From NCBI RefSeq assembly GCF_014216315.1, contig NZ_CP045702.1:2232001-2296000 (forward strand): a stretch of 64,000 nt of DNA, given 5' to 3'. Positions 52,094 to 60,984 of this stretch are shown here, one piece after another. Each line of letters opens with the position of its first letter. The first letter of the stretch is position 1. The translations under genes and the position numbers were made by a program. The DNA is from Streptomyces finlayi. Its GTDB lineage: Bacteria; Actinomycetota; Actinomycetes; Streptomycetales; Streptomycetaceae. A model generated the notes under the pieces. The model saw only the letters and a list, made by a program, of their open reading frames with translations. It ran no database searches and was not told the DNA's origin.

Positions 52094-54214
52094 GTGTTCG
52101 CGGGGATCGACGAGGTCGAGTGGGCTTCGATGGAGCATGCCTACGGGCCGGCCGACGACGTGCCTGAGCTGCTGCGCGGCCTGGCGTCCGCCGACCCGGC
52201 CGAGCGCGAGAGCGCCCTGGACGGCATGTACGGGGCCGTCCACCACCAGGGCGACGTGTACGGGTGCACGCTGGCCTGCATCCCGTTCCTCTTCGAGCTG
52301 CTGGTGGACCCGGGGATACAGGACCGTGGCTGCATCGTCGAGCTGCTGACCAGCATCGGCGGCATCGATCTGGACGAGGACGACGAGGAGGAGATCGACG
52401 AGGAGGAGATCGAGGGCGCCGCCAACTACGCGATGGCGGCAGCCGCCGTGACGGCGGGCGCCGGGGTCTTCTTCGAGCTGATCGCCGACGAGGACCCAGC
52501 CGTGCGGCTCGCCGCACCGCTGGCGCTCGCCACCCTGCACAGCCACCCGGTGCGCGTCCTCGCCCTGCTGCGGGAGCGGCTGCCCGTGGAGCCCGACGAG
52601 GAGGTACGGATGGCGCTGGTCGAGGCGGCCGGACGGGTCGCCCTGCGCCACCGTCCGCTCGCCGGCCGGGCCGCGGAATGGCTGAGCAGGCTGTCCTCGC
52701 GGGAGTACGGGCCGGGACTGCGGCTCGCGGCCCTCGCCCAGCTCTCGCGCTGCTCCCCCGACTCGCTGCCGCGCGATGTGGTGGCGGTCGTCGCGACGCT
52801 CATGCGGGAGCTGCGGTCCGTTCCGCCCGCGGCCGAACCGCCCCAGGACAGCTGCCCTCTCCCGAGCGGCGACCCCGCACCGCACACCGGCACCCCGACG
52901 CTGGTGGGGCAGTTGCGCGCACTGTCCGCCGAGGAGTCCGCGGGGCGCAGCGCACCCTGGTCGGCCGACCTGCTGCGGACGCTGCACGTCGGACTGGACG
53001 ACCGGGTCGCGGAGCGTACGGCGCTGCTGACCGATCAACTGCGCAGCACGGACCCGTGGCAGCGCATCGACGCCGTACGGATGAGCGGCGGGCTGATCAG
53101 GGCCTGGCGCGGCTCGTACGAGGAGCTGGTCGCCCTGATCGGCGTCCAGCTCGCCGACCCGGAGCCACGGCTGGCCGATGCCGCATCCCACGTACTGGAG
53201 GAACTGTTCGGTCTGGCGGCCCCGGCCGCGGACGCGCTGGCCGCGCGGATGGCGGCGGATCCGGGGGCCTGGGTGAAGGAGTGGGCGAGTGGTCCGCCGG
53301 GGCTCGGGTCCACCGTGAAGGCGCTGGCCCGGCTGGGGGACGCCCGGGTGGTGCCCGCACTGGCCGCCGCCCTGGACCGGCCCGAGGTCCCGCACGACGT
53401 CGGCTTCGTCATCGGGCGCGTCGGTGCGGCGGCGGCCCCGCTCGCCGAGGCGCTGCGGCGCAGACTCGCCGAGGTCCGGCTCGACGAGAGTGCGTTCGAC
53501 CGGGCGAGCCCGCTGCTCGGGGGGCTGACCGCGCTCCGGGCGGGCGAGGCCGCGCCCGAGGTGCTGCGGATGCTGCGGGGCGCGCCGGAGTACCGCGGCG
53601 AGTGGCTGCGTACGGCGGCGCTGCGGGCACTCGGTGCGTTCGGGCCCGCGGCGCACTGCGCCGTCCCGGATCTGCGGGCACTGCTCCGCCGCCCCGGGAC
53701 CGCGGTGGCGACCGAGGCGGCGGAAGCGCTGTGGGCGGTCGACGCGGACGCCGACACGGTGCTGCCGGTGCTCGTCGAGGGGCTGTGGGCGGATCAGGTG
53801 CACGACCGGCGGGCGGCGGCGAGCGCGCTGGGCGGACTCGGCGAGCGCGCCGCGCCGGCCGTACCGAAGCTGCGCGCGCTGCTGCGCCACGAGGAGCTGT
53901 GGCTGCGCGTGGACGCTGCGATCGCGCTCTGGGAGGTGACGGGCCGGGCCGGTGACGTGGTGCCCGTCCTCCTGGCGGCGTGGGAGAAGAACCGTCACGT
54001 CAGAGTCCGGGTCGCGGAATGCCTGGCGCGGATGGGGGCTGCTGGTGCAGGGTCGGAGGCAGCACGTGTGCTGCGCGCCGAGCTCGCCTCCGTACGCCGT
54101 CACAACGCGATGGACGGCGGGTACGGCAGCCACGACACATATGAGGACGAAAAGTTGCTGGCACTGTGCCGGCGAACGTTGCAGGGGAACACGGGGAAGG
54201 GAACCACATCATGA
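52094..54214 (+). CDS. HEAT-repeat scaffold protein
   Basis: 706 residues from GTG 52094, with GGGAGGGG 5 nt upstream; the open frame extends to 51962 without a site. Made of repeating helical pairs (LLRGLASADPAERESALDGM, FFELIADEDPAVRLAAPLAL, AASALGGLGERAAPAVPKLR), i.e. HEAT/PBS-lyase-like repeats throughout, with an acidic patch DLDEDDEEEIDEEEI near 100. No enzyme motif. Probably a protein-protein interaction scaffold. Its ATGA overlap couples it to the zinc ribbon gene. Confidence 0.85.
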   Translation: MFAGIDEVEWASMEHAYGPADDVPELLRGLASADPAERESALDGMYGAVHHQGDVYGCTLACIPFLFELLVDPGIQDRGCIVELLTSIGGIDLDEDDEEEIDEEEIEGAANYAMAAAAVTAGAGVFFELIADEDPAVRLAAPLALATLHSHPVRVLALLRERLPVEPDEEVRMALVEAAGRVALRHRPLAGRAAEWLSRLSSREYGPGLRLAALAQLSRCSPDSLPRDVVAVVATLMRELRSVPPAAEPPQDSCPLPSGDPAPHTGTPTLVGQLRALSAEESAGRSAPWSADLLRTLHVGLDDRVAERTALLTDQLRSTDPWQRIDAVRMSGGLIRAWRGSYEELVALIGVQLADPEPRLADAASHVLEELFGLAAPAADALAARMAADPGAWVKEWASGPPGLGSTVKALARLGDARVVPALAAALDRPEVPHDVGFVIGRVGAAAAPLAEALRRRLAEVRLDESAFDRASPLLGGLTALRAGEAAPEVLRMLRGAPEYRGEWLRTAALRALGAFGPAAHCAVPDLRALLRRPGTAVATEAAEALWAVDADADTVLPVLVEGLWADQVHDRRAAASALGGLGERAAPAVPKLRALLRHEELWLRVDAAIALWEVTGRAGDVVPVLLAAWEKNRHVRVRVAECLARMGAAGAGSEAARVLRAELASVRRHNAMDGGYGSHDTYEDEKLLALCRRTLQGNTGKGTTS

Positions 54215-54534
54215 TCATCTTCGGTACGAAGGGGTATCTGTACCAGCTGGCCATCCTGACGATGGTGTGCGGATGGTGCGGCAATCCCGCCGCGCACACG
54301 CTGCGCAAGAGGGTAACGAAGTTCACGCTGTTCTTCGTGCCGCTCTTCCCGTTCTCCACGAAGTACGCCACGCAGTGCACGTTCTGCGGCGGGGAACGGC
54401 AGATCCCGAAGGAACAGGCCGATCAGCTGCTGGTCCAGCACGCCGCGGACCAGGACGGCAATCCGTTCGGCCAGGCGCAGCAGCAGCCGGGCTACGCGCC
54501 TCCCGGCCAGGGCCAGAACCCGTACCAGCGCTGA
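54211..54534 (+). CDS. Small zinc ribbon protein
   Basis: 107 residues from ATG 54211 (AAGGGA about 9 nt upstream), coupled to the HEAT-repeat gene. Two Cys pairs, CGWCG and CTFCG, form the zinc ribbon, separated by a hydrophobic stretch (FTLFFVPLFPFSTKYATQ). A Gln/Pro/Gly-rich tail follows. Matches the zinc-ribbon family common in actinobacteria; function unknown. Confidence 0.85.
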   Translation: MIIFGTKGYLYQLAILTMVCGWCGNPAAHTLRKRVTKFTLFFVPLFPFSTKYATQCTFCGGERQIPKEQADQLLVQHAADQDGNPFGQAQQQPGYAPPGQGQNPYQR

Positions 54535-54585
54535 TCCCCCGGCCGGCCGGTAGCCGCGCCCCGTGACCCGCCTACGAGGCAGGGC

Positions 54586-54813
54586 GTGCGCCCGTCCCGT
54601 GCCCTGGCGGCGGTCTCGGTCGCCGTCGCCGTACAGGTCTACCTGCGGGGCCGGGGCGGGCAACCTCGCGCGGCGGGGCCCGGCTCTTCCGTAACCCCCC
54701 CGGAAGGCGGAGCGGAAGCACGGCTCACCCTCCCGGAGTACGTGGCGCCCGACGGCGTATCGGAGGCCGGAGGCGGTCCCGGGGCGGGACCAGGGCATCC
54801 CTCCGCCCCGTAG
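54586..54813 (+). CDS. Possible small secreted or anchored protein
   Basis: 75 residues from GTG 54586. A short hydrophobic N-terminus (LAAVSVAVAVQVYLRG) precedes a Pro/Gly/Ala-rich part. Weak ribosome site and low complexity; it could be a chance frame. The rest of the 54535-54937 gap shows nothing but promoter space for the next gene. Confidence 0.3.
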   Translation: MRPSRALAAVSVAVAVQVYLRGRGGQPRAAGPGSSVTPPEGGAEARLTLPEYVAPDGVSEAGGGPGAGPGHPSAP

Positions 54814-54937
54814 AACAGCAAAACGGGACCTATCACGCATAGCGATGTATTGCGGACACTCAGTGGCGAACCTAGTGTGAAAAACGCGAGCCGTGCCCAC
54901 GGCCCCTCGCTCCCCGCCCCTTCCTCTTGGAGGCAGC

Positions 54938-55363
54938 ATGTCCGCTCAGCCCCGTCCGGGATTCCGCCGCATGGCTCTCTGCGTCGCCACCGGCGTCCTC
55001 GCGGCCGTCACGGTCGCGGCCCCGGCATTCGCCGCGGGTCCCGCCGAGCCGCCGCCCGCCCCGCCCGCGGAGGCCGCGGCGCCGGTGGCCGAGCAGGCCG
55101 AAGCGGCGGCCGCCGCCGCCGACCACGCCGACTACCTCGGGCGCGTCACCGCCCGGACCGGGCTGCTGCTGCGCGACCGCCCCACCCGGAGCAGCCGGAT
55201 CGTCGGCCAGGTCCCGTACAACGCGGTGGTGCACATCTTCTGCAAGACCACCGGCGACAACGTCGACGGCAACAACCGCTGGTACCTCCTCACCGACGGC
55301 ACCTGGGCCTGGGGCTCGGCCCGTTACATCGCGAACATCGGTACGGCCCCCCGCTGGTGCTGA
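54938..55363 (+). CDS. Secreted SH3-like domain protein
   Basis: 141 residues from ATG 54938, with TTGGAGG 5 nt upstream. Signal peptide (FRRMALCVATGVLAAVTVAAPAFA, cleavage AFA-AG), a Pro/Ala linker to about residue 65, then a bacterial SH3 domain (GRVTARTGLLLRDRPTRSS, VPYNAVVHIFCKT, RWYLLTDGTWAWGSARYI) with two cysteines likely disulfide-bonded. Probably binds peptidoglycan outside the cell. Confidence 0.88.
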   Translation: MSAQPRPGFRRMALCVATGVLAAVTVAAPAFAAGPAEPPPAPPAEAAAPVAEQAEAAAAAADHADYLGRVTARTGLLLRDRPTRSSRIVGQVPYNAVVHIFCKTTGDNVDGNNRWYLLTDGTWAWGSARYIANIGTAPRWC

Positions 55364-55497
55364 CCACCGGCACGTCATAGCGCGTCTGTCCCGATTCGTC
55401 CCCCGGGACAGGCGCGCCATGACGTCGGGGAAAGCGCCAGAACACAAGCGCTAGGACATAAGGGAAATAACTCCCGCCTCTTGCTACGTTGCGTGGC

Positions 55498-56877
55498 ATG
55501 ACCGCAACGAGGGCGGACGCTCCCCCGCCCGAGCTACGCCTGCCCAAGCGGCGCGGGGTGGAGCTCTGCCTCCTCATCGGGGCCGTCCTCATCTCCGTCT
55601 GCGGATACGCCGACGTCGGCCTCGCCAGGAACGGCGCCGTGCCGCCCGACGTCGCAGGCTACGGCGCCGGGCTCGGCCTGCTGGCCCTCGTCGCCCATCT
55701 CGCCGTCCGCTTCCGCGCCCCGTACGCCGATCCGCTGCTGCTCCCGATCGCCGTCCTGCTCAACGGCCTCGGTCTGGTGCTGATCTACCGCCTCGACCTG
55801 GAGACCCCCAAGGACCAGGCGGCCCCCACCCAGCTGATCTGGTCGACACTCGGAGTCGCGCTCTTCATCACGGTCGTCGTACTCCTGCGCGACCACCGGG
55901 TGCTCCAGCGCTACGCGTATCTGTCCGTCGCCGCGGCCCTGGTGCTGATGATCGTGCCGATCTTCTTCCCCGCGGTGAACGGCGCCAAGATCTGGATCAG
56001 GGTCGGCGGATTCTCCTTCCAGCCCGGCGAGTTCGCCAAGATCCTCCTCGCGGTCTTCTTCGCCGCGTATCTCGCCGCCAACCGCAACGCCCTCGCCTAC
56101 ACCGGCCGCACGCTGTGGAAGCTCCAGCTCCCCACCGGCCGGGTCCTGGGGCCGATCGTGGCGATCTGGGTGCTCAGCGTCGGCGTCCTGGTCCTCGAAC
56201 GCGATCTGGGCACCTCGCTCCTCTTCTTCGGGCTCTTCGTGATCATGCTGTACGTGGCGACCGGCCGGACCGGCTGGATCGCCGTCGGCATGGTGCTCGC
56301 CGCTGTCGGCGCCTTCGTCGTCGGCTCGTTCGAACCCCATGTGCACAGCCGGGTGGAGGACTGGCTCGACCCGTTCGCCTCCATCGACGCGGGGCAGGGG
56401 CCGAGCCAGCTGGCCCAGTCGCTGTTCGCGTTCGCCGCGGGCGGGATGCTCGGGACCGGCCTCGGGCTCGGCCACTCCATCCTCATCGGCTTCGCCGCCA
56501 AGTCCGACTTCATCCTGGCGACGGCGGGCGAGGAGCTCGGCCTGTCCGGACTGACCGCGGTCTTCCTGCTGTACGCGCTGCTGGTGGCCCGCGGCTACCG
56601 GGCGGGCCTGGCGCTGCGCGACCCGTTCGGACGGCTGCTCTCCATCGGCCTCGCCTCGATCCTCGCCCTCCAGGTCTTCGTGATCGCGGGCGGGGTGATG
56701 GGGCTGATCCCGCTGACGGGCATGGCCATGCCCTTCCTGGCGCAGGGCGGCTCCTCCGTCGTCACCAACTGGATCATCGTCGCGCTGCTCATCCGGGTCA
56801 GCGACGTGGCTCGCACCCCCCACCCCGACCACGCCGACACGGGAGTCATCGCACCGGTCCTGGAGGACGAGTCGTGA
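55498..56877 (+). CDS. FtsW/RodA/SpoVE-family SEDS glycosyltransferase
   Basis: 459 residues from ATG 55498. About 10-12 membrane segments with SEDS motifs: PIFFPAVNGAKIWIRVGGFSF-like loop, QPGEFAKILLAVFFAAYLA, ERDLGTSLLFFGLF, FAAKSDFILATAGEELG, and FLAQGGSSVVTNW. SEDS proteins polymerise lipid II glycan strands with a partner class B PBP; the partner gene overlaps by 4 nt. The pair corresponds to one of several such pairs in Streptomyces (I recall SCO5302-5301), important for spore or hyphal wall growth. Confidence 0.92.
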   Translation: MTATRADAPPPELRLPKRRGVELCLLIGAVLISVCGYADVGLARNGAVPPDVAGYGAGLGLLALVAHLAVRFRAPYADPLLLPIAVLLNGLGLVLIYRLDLETPKDQAAPTQLIWSTLGVALFITVVVLLRDHRVLQRYAYLSVAAALVLMIVPIFFPAVNGAKIWIRVGGFSFQPGEFAKILLAVFFAAYLAANRNALAYTGRTLWKLQLPTGRVLGPIVAIWVLSVGVLVLERDLGTSLLFFGLFVIMLYVATGRTGWIAVGMVLAAVGAFVVGSFEPHVHSRVEDWLDPFASIDAGQGPSQLAQSLFAFAAGGMLGTGLGLGHSILIGFAAKSDFILATAGEELGLSGLTAVFLLYALLVARGYRAGLALRDPFGRLLSIGLASILALQVFVIAGGVMGLIPLTGMAMPFLAQGGSSVVTNWIIVALLIRVSDVARTPHPDHADTGVIAPVLEDES

Positions 56878-58331
56878 TCCGCTACATCCGGCGGGCCGCC
56901 GCCTTCTGTCTGCTGCTGCTCGTGGCCCTGCTCGTGAACGCCGCCCGCATCCAGCTCTTCGAAGCCGACGAACTCGACGCCAACCCCGCCAACCGCCGCA
57001 CCACCATCGACCGTTACGACCAGCCGCGCGGGAACATCCTCGTCGGAGACGAGTCCGTCACCGGCTCCAGGGACACCGGCGAGCAACTGGCGTACGAGCG
57101 CACCTACACACACGGTCCGCTCTACGCACCGGTGACGGGATACGCCTCGCAGACCTACGGCACCACGCTCATCGAGAACGCCGAGGACGACATCCTGTCC
57201 GGCTCCGACCCCCTCCTCGCCCCGCTCCCCCTGTGGAACGACATCACCCGCGGCAGGCAGCCCGGCGGACACGTCGTCACCACCATCAAGGACTCGATGC
57301 AGCGCGCCGCCTACGACGGGCTCGGCGGGAGGCGGGGCGCGGTGGCCGCCCTCGAACCGTCCACCGGCAAGATCCTGGCTCTGGTCTCCACCCCCTCGTA
57401 CGACCCCGAGCGGCTCTCCGGTACGGGCTCGGCGGTCACCGACGCCTGGACCCGGCTCACCACGTCGAAGAGTCAGCCGATGCTCAACCGGGCCATCCGT
57501 CAGACGTATCCGCCCGGCTCCACCTTCAAGATCGTGACGGCCGCCGCGGCACTGGACTCCGGTGTGGTGGACGACCCGGACGAGGCGACGGACACCCCCT
57601 CGCCCTATGTGCTGCCCGGTACCACCACCGTCCTGCCCAACGAGGCGAGCGGCTGCGGGAAGGCGTCGCTGTCCGAGGCGATCCGGGTCTCCTGCAACAC
57701 GGTGATGGCGTATCTCGGGGTCGAGGTCGGCCTCGAAGGAATGGTGGAGGCCGCCGGGAGGTTCGGCTTCAACGACACCGGTCTGAAGATCCCTTCAGGG
57801 GTGGCGAAGAGCAACTTCGACACGGAGATGAGCGACGACCAGCTCGCCCAGTCGTCGATCGGGCAGTTCGACACCACGGCGACCCCGCTCCAGATGGCGA
57901 TGGTGGCCTCGGCGGTGGCCAACGGCGGCGACCTGCGGTATCCGCATCTGGTGGACCGCACGACCACGCACGACGGGGACCCGGTCCAGCAGCGGGGCTC
58001 GCGCTCGTACCACCAGGCGATGAACCCCGCGACGGCGATGCGGCTGCAGCGGATGATGGTGGACGTCGTGGAGAACGGTACGGGGACGAACGCGGCGATC
58101 GACGGGGTGACCGTCGGCGGCAAGACCGGCACCGCCCAGCACGGCATCGACAACTCCGGAACGCCGTACGCCTGGTTCATCTCCTGGGCCCAGGAGGAGA
58201 ACTCGGGCCGGCCCGCCGTCGCGGTCGCGGTCGTCGTGGAGGACGCCGCCGCGAACCGGGCCGACATCAGCGGCGGCGGCAGCGCGGCGCCGATCGCGCG
58301 GGCCGTGATGCGCGCGGCGCTCGACGACTGA
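56874..58331 (+). CDS. Class B penicillin-binding protein (transpeptidase), partner of the SEDS protein
   Basis: 485 residues; GTG 56874 forms a GTGA overlap with the SEDS gene. N-terminal anchor (AAAFCLLLLVALLVNAARI), a short pedestal without a full dimerisation domain, then the transpeptidase domain: SxxK in PPGSTFKI near residue 214, SxN in RVSCNTVMAY near 272, and KTG in GGKTGTAQHG near 417. Cross-links peptidoglycan and would be a target of the window's own carbapenem. Nothing unusual in the active-site motifs suggests resistance. Confidence 0.93.
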   Translation: MIRYIRRAAAFCLLLLVALLVNAARIQLFEADELDANPANRRTTIDRYDQPRGNILVGDESVTGSRDTGEQLAYERTYTHGPLYAPVTGYASQTYGTTLIENAEDDILSGSDPLLAPLPLWNDITRGRQPGGHVVTTIKDSMQRAAYDGLGGRRGAVAALEPSTGKILALVSTPSYDPERLSGTGSAVTDAWTRLTTSKSQPMLNRAIRQTYPPGSTFKIVTAAAALDSGVVDDPDEATDTPSPYVLPGTTTVLPNEASGCGKASLSEAIRVSCNTVMAYLGVEVGLEGMVEAAGRFGFNDTGLKIPSGVAKSNFDTEMSDDQLAQSSIGQFDTTATPLQMAMVASAVANGGDLRYPHLVDRTTTHDGDPVQQRGSRSYHQAMNPATAMRLQRMMVDVVENGTGTNAAIDGVTVGGKTGTAQHGIDNSGTPYAWFISWAQEENSGRPAVAVAVVVEDAAANRADISGGGSAAPIARAVMRAALDD

Positions 58332-58355
58332 ACAAGCGGAAGGAACACTGACGGC

Positions 58356-59477
58356 ATGACGCACGCATCGGCGGTGGCACGTTCGCTGGACCGGATCGAC
58401 CGGCTCGACCCGAAGCTCGGCGCGTTCATCGAGGTGTGGCACGAAGAGGCCCTCGGCCGCGTGCCCGCCGCCGCACGCCTCCCGCTGGCGGGGCTGCCGT
58501 TCGCGGTGAAGGGGCGGTCCGGCATCCGGTCGTACGCGGCCCGCCGGCTGATCGCGGCGGGCGGCGTCCCGGTCGGCGCGACCTCCGTGCCCGGCCCCGG
58601 CACCGTCTGGCAGACCTGGGGCCAGGGCGCGCACGGCCGTACGGTCAACCCCTGGCGCGCGGACCGGACCCCGGGCGGCTCGTCGGCGGGCTCGGCCGTG
58701 GCGGTCGCGGTGGGCATGGTGGACCTCGCGACGGGCAGCGACGGAGCGGGCTCCGTGCGTATCCCCGCCGCCTGGTGCGGGGTGTTCGGGCTCAAGACGA
58801 CGAACGGGCTGCTCCCCTCCCCCGACTCCTCCGGCCTCGCGGCACCCGGGGTGCTGGCCCGCTCGGCCGCGGTGGCGCAGACGTACGCGCGCCACGTCCT
58901 GGACGGGTACGAGCCGTGGGAGCCGCGGCTGCCGGTGCCCGCCGTCCACAGCGAGGGCCTCGGGTTCGTACAGGTGGACCCGGAAGTGGCCGCGGTGGTC
59001 CGGGGCGCGGTGGAGCGGCTGGCCGCCTCCGGTGTCGTACGGCTCCGCCCCGGCGGCTGCGAACTGCTCGACCCGGGGCAGGCGTGGCAGGAGGTACGCG
59101 GCGGCGCGCCGTCCCCGTCCGCCGCCGCCGTCCGCGCGGAGAACGACCGCAGACTCGACGCCTTCTTCGCCCGTACGCCGCTGCTCCTCACCCCGGTCAC
59201 CCCCAACCGGCCCCATGGGCACGAGGGTCCGGGCGAGGTCTACTCGACCGCGTCGACGTGGGCGTTCAACCTGAGCGGACACCCGGCGGCGAGTGTGCAC
59301 GCGGGCTTCACCCGGGACGGCTGCCCAGTCGGGCTCCAACTCGTCGCGAGGCGCGGGGCGGACGTCTCGCTGCTCGGAATGTCCCGCGCCGCCGAAGAGG
59401 CGTTGCCTACTGTGCCGCCATGGACTCCACAAACGGACAGACCGCGCACGAACCCGGCCACCAGCTGGCTCAGGTGA
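58356..59477 (+). CDS. Amidase signature family protein
   Basis: 373 residues from ATG 58356, 24 bp after the PBP gene. Ser-Ser-Lys triad: Lys52 in FAVKGRSG, cis-Ser in TPGGSSAGSAVA near 108, and nucleophile region SDGAGSVRIPA near 130. At 373 residues it is shorter than the usual 450-500, with a compressed middle. Hydrolyses a carboxamide of unknown identity. The last 58 nt overlap the DUF3291 gene in another frame, so the true end may be shortened functionally. Confidence 0.87.
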   Translation: MTHASAVARSLDRIDRLDPKLGAFIEVWHEEALGRVPAAARLPLAGLPFAVKGRSGIRSYAARRLIAAGGVPVGATSVPGPGTVWQTWGQGAHGRTVNPWRADRTPGGSSAGSAVAVAVGMVDLATGSDGAGSVRIPAAWCGVFGLKTTNGLLPSPDSSGLAAPGVLARSAAVAQTYARHVLDGYEPWEPRLPVPAVHSEGLGFVQVDPEVAAVVRGAVERLAASGVVRLRPGGCELLDPGQAWQEVRGGAPSPSAAAVRAENDRRLDAFFARTPLLLTPVTPNRPHGHEGPGEVYSTASTWAFNLSGHPAASVHAGFTRDGCPVGLQLVARRGADVSLLGMSRAAEEALPTVPPWTPQTDRPRTNPATSWLR

Positions 59478-59935
59478 ACATATCCCGGCTGAGGTTCCCC
59501 CTGGGTTCCCCGGAGCTCAAGGACTTCATGGACGGTCTCGACCCGGTGAACGCGGTGGCGGACGCGGCCGACGGCTTCGTCTGGCGCCTCCAGGCCGACT
59601 CCGGCAACGCCACGGACGTGGCGGTCTTCGGGGACTCCTGGCTGATCGTGAACATGTCCGTGTGGCGGAACGCGGACGCGCTGACCACGTTCATGTACGC
59701 GGGCCGGCACCGTGAGCTGATGGCCCGGCGCCGCGAGTGGTTCGCGACCGTGGAGGAGTCGATGACCGCCCTGTGGTGGGTCCCGGCGGGCAACCGCCCC
59801 TCGGTGGCTGATGCCGAGAAGCGCCTGCTCCACCTGCGTGAACACGGCCCCACCGACCGGGCTTTCACGCTGCGGACGCGCTTCCCGGCACCGGCCGCCG
59901 CTGCTGGAGCGGCAGTTCAGGCCGCGACGGACTGA
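59420..59935 (+). CDS. DUF3291 family protein
   Basis: 171 residues from ATG 59420, inside the 3' end of the amidase gene. DUF3291 pattern: LAQVNISRLRFPLGSPELKDF, GFVWRLQ, WLIVNMSVWRNADAL, HRELMARRREWF and ALWWVPAG. Fold resembles antibiotic-biosynthesis monooxygenase-like (dimeric alpha-beta barrel) proteins; function unknown. The open frame continues far upstream as a shadow of the amidase. Confidence 0.87.
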   Translation: MDSTNGQTAHEPGHQLAQVNISRLRFPLGSPELKDFMDGLDPVNAVADAADGFVWRLQADSGNATDVAVFGDSWLIVNMSVWRNADALTTFMYAGRHRELMARRREWFATVEESMTALWWVPAGNRPSVADAEKRLLHLREHGPTDRAFTLRTRFPAPAAAAGAAVQAATD

Positions 59936-59936
59936 A

Positions 59937-60824
59937 TCAGCCGAGCGGCTGACGGATCTCGGAGCGGACCTTCGCCGTCTCCTCCGCCACCTTCTCCAGG
60001 TCGATGGACTTGGCGTCCTTCACCACGTCCTCGGCCCTGACCACGGCGATCATGGCCGCCGTGTTGGGGTCGCCCCAGGCGCACATGGGAACGTTGACGT
60101 TCATGCCGCCTTCGTTCGACTGCACGACCTGGCACTCGACCGTGATGTCGTAGCCCCCGGGCTTGAACTCCTTGGGGGGCACGACGAGCTTGGCGCCGTC
60201 CGCCGTCGCCGCCCCCTCCATGATCTTGCCTCGCATGAAGTCGGGGGTGACGAGCCGCCCGTGCATGCCGGACAGGACGAGGGCGTTGGTGCCCGCGGTG
60301 TACTGCGCGACGACGGCCTTGCCGTCCCGGACGCTGGCGTCGGGGGTGTCCTCGATCTTTTTGCCCTCGGACTTGGACATGTCCTGGGCGAGGGTGAACT
60401 CCTCGTCCAGGACCTTCTCGGCCACCACGAGCTTGTACTCGGCGGCCGGGAACGCCAGGTCCGCGCCCTTGTCGACGAGCTGTGCGACGCCGAAGGCGAT
60501 GCCCCCGGCGACCACCAGCGAACCGGCCACGATGCCGATGATCAGCCCGGTGCGCTTCTTGCGCGGCGGGGGCTGCGGCGGCCAGGCACCCATGCCGGGC
60601 TGCATGCCGGGCTGCATACCCGGCTGCGTGCCCGGCGCCGTACCGGGCTGTCCGGGCTGTCCGGGTATCCCCGGCTGCCCGTAGGGCTGCTGAGGCTGCT
60701 GCGGGTATCCGTAGGGCTGCTGCGGCTGCCCGGGGGGCTGCTGGCCGTAGGGGTTCTGCGGCGGCTGGTTCTGCGGCTGAGGCGGCCCGTAGGGGCCCTG
60801 CGGCGGCTGAGGCGGCATGGTCAT
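59937..60824 (-). CDS. Membrane-anchored protein with a Pro/Gln/Gly-rich cytoplasmic leader
   Basis: 295 residues from ATG 60824, giving MTMPPQPPQGPYG; the frame continues upstream to 60995 without a site. Residues 1-85 are low-complexity P/Q/G/Y repeats (PYGQQPPGQPQQPYGYP, QPGMQPGMQPGMGAWPP), then RKKR and one transmembrane helix (GLIIGIVAGSLVVAGGIAFGV). The extracytoplasmic domain (about residues 115-295) has two cysteines (ITVECQVV, VPMCAWGD). Common in Streptomyces; function unknown. Confidence 0.82.
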   Translation of the reverse strand: MTMPPQPPQGPYGPPQPQNQPPQNPYGQQPPGQPQQPYGYPQQPQQPYGQPGIPGQPGQPGTAPGTQPGMQPGMQPGMGAWPPQPPPRKKRTGLIIGIVAGSLVVAGGIAFGVAQLVDKGADLAFPAAEYKLVVAEKVLDEEFTLAQDMSKSEGKKIEDTPDASVRDGKAVVAQYTAGTNALVLSGMHGRLVTPDFMRGKIMEGAATADGAKLVVPPKEFKPGGYDITVECQVVQSNEGGMNVNVPMCAWGDPNTAAMIAVVRAEDVVKDAKSIDLEKVAEETAKVRSEIRQPLG

Positions 60825-60984
60825 GTGCTCACGGTACGTGACAGGGGCGAACACAGTTTCGAGCAGGACCCTTTCGGTAGCAGGTCGAGAAGGAACCGGA
60901 ACGCCCGAGTGACTCCCTGCGTCGCATCCACGCGTCGGGCACCCGGCACGTCCCGGTGGCCGGATGCCGTCGGTGACGCGGACG

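Noticed and set aside
55498..58331. SEDS-PBP pair as a dedicated carbapenem resistance module
   Set aside because: It is 29 kb from the cluster, flanked by core genes in an arrangement I recall from S. coelicolor, and its active-site motifs are ordinary.
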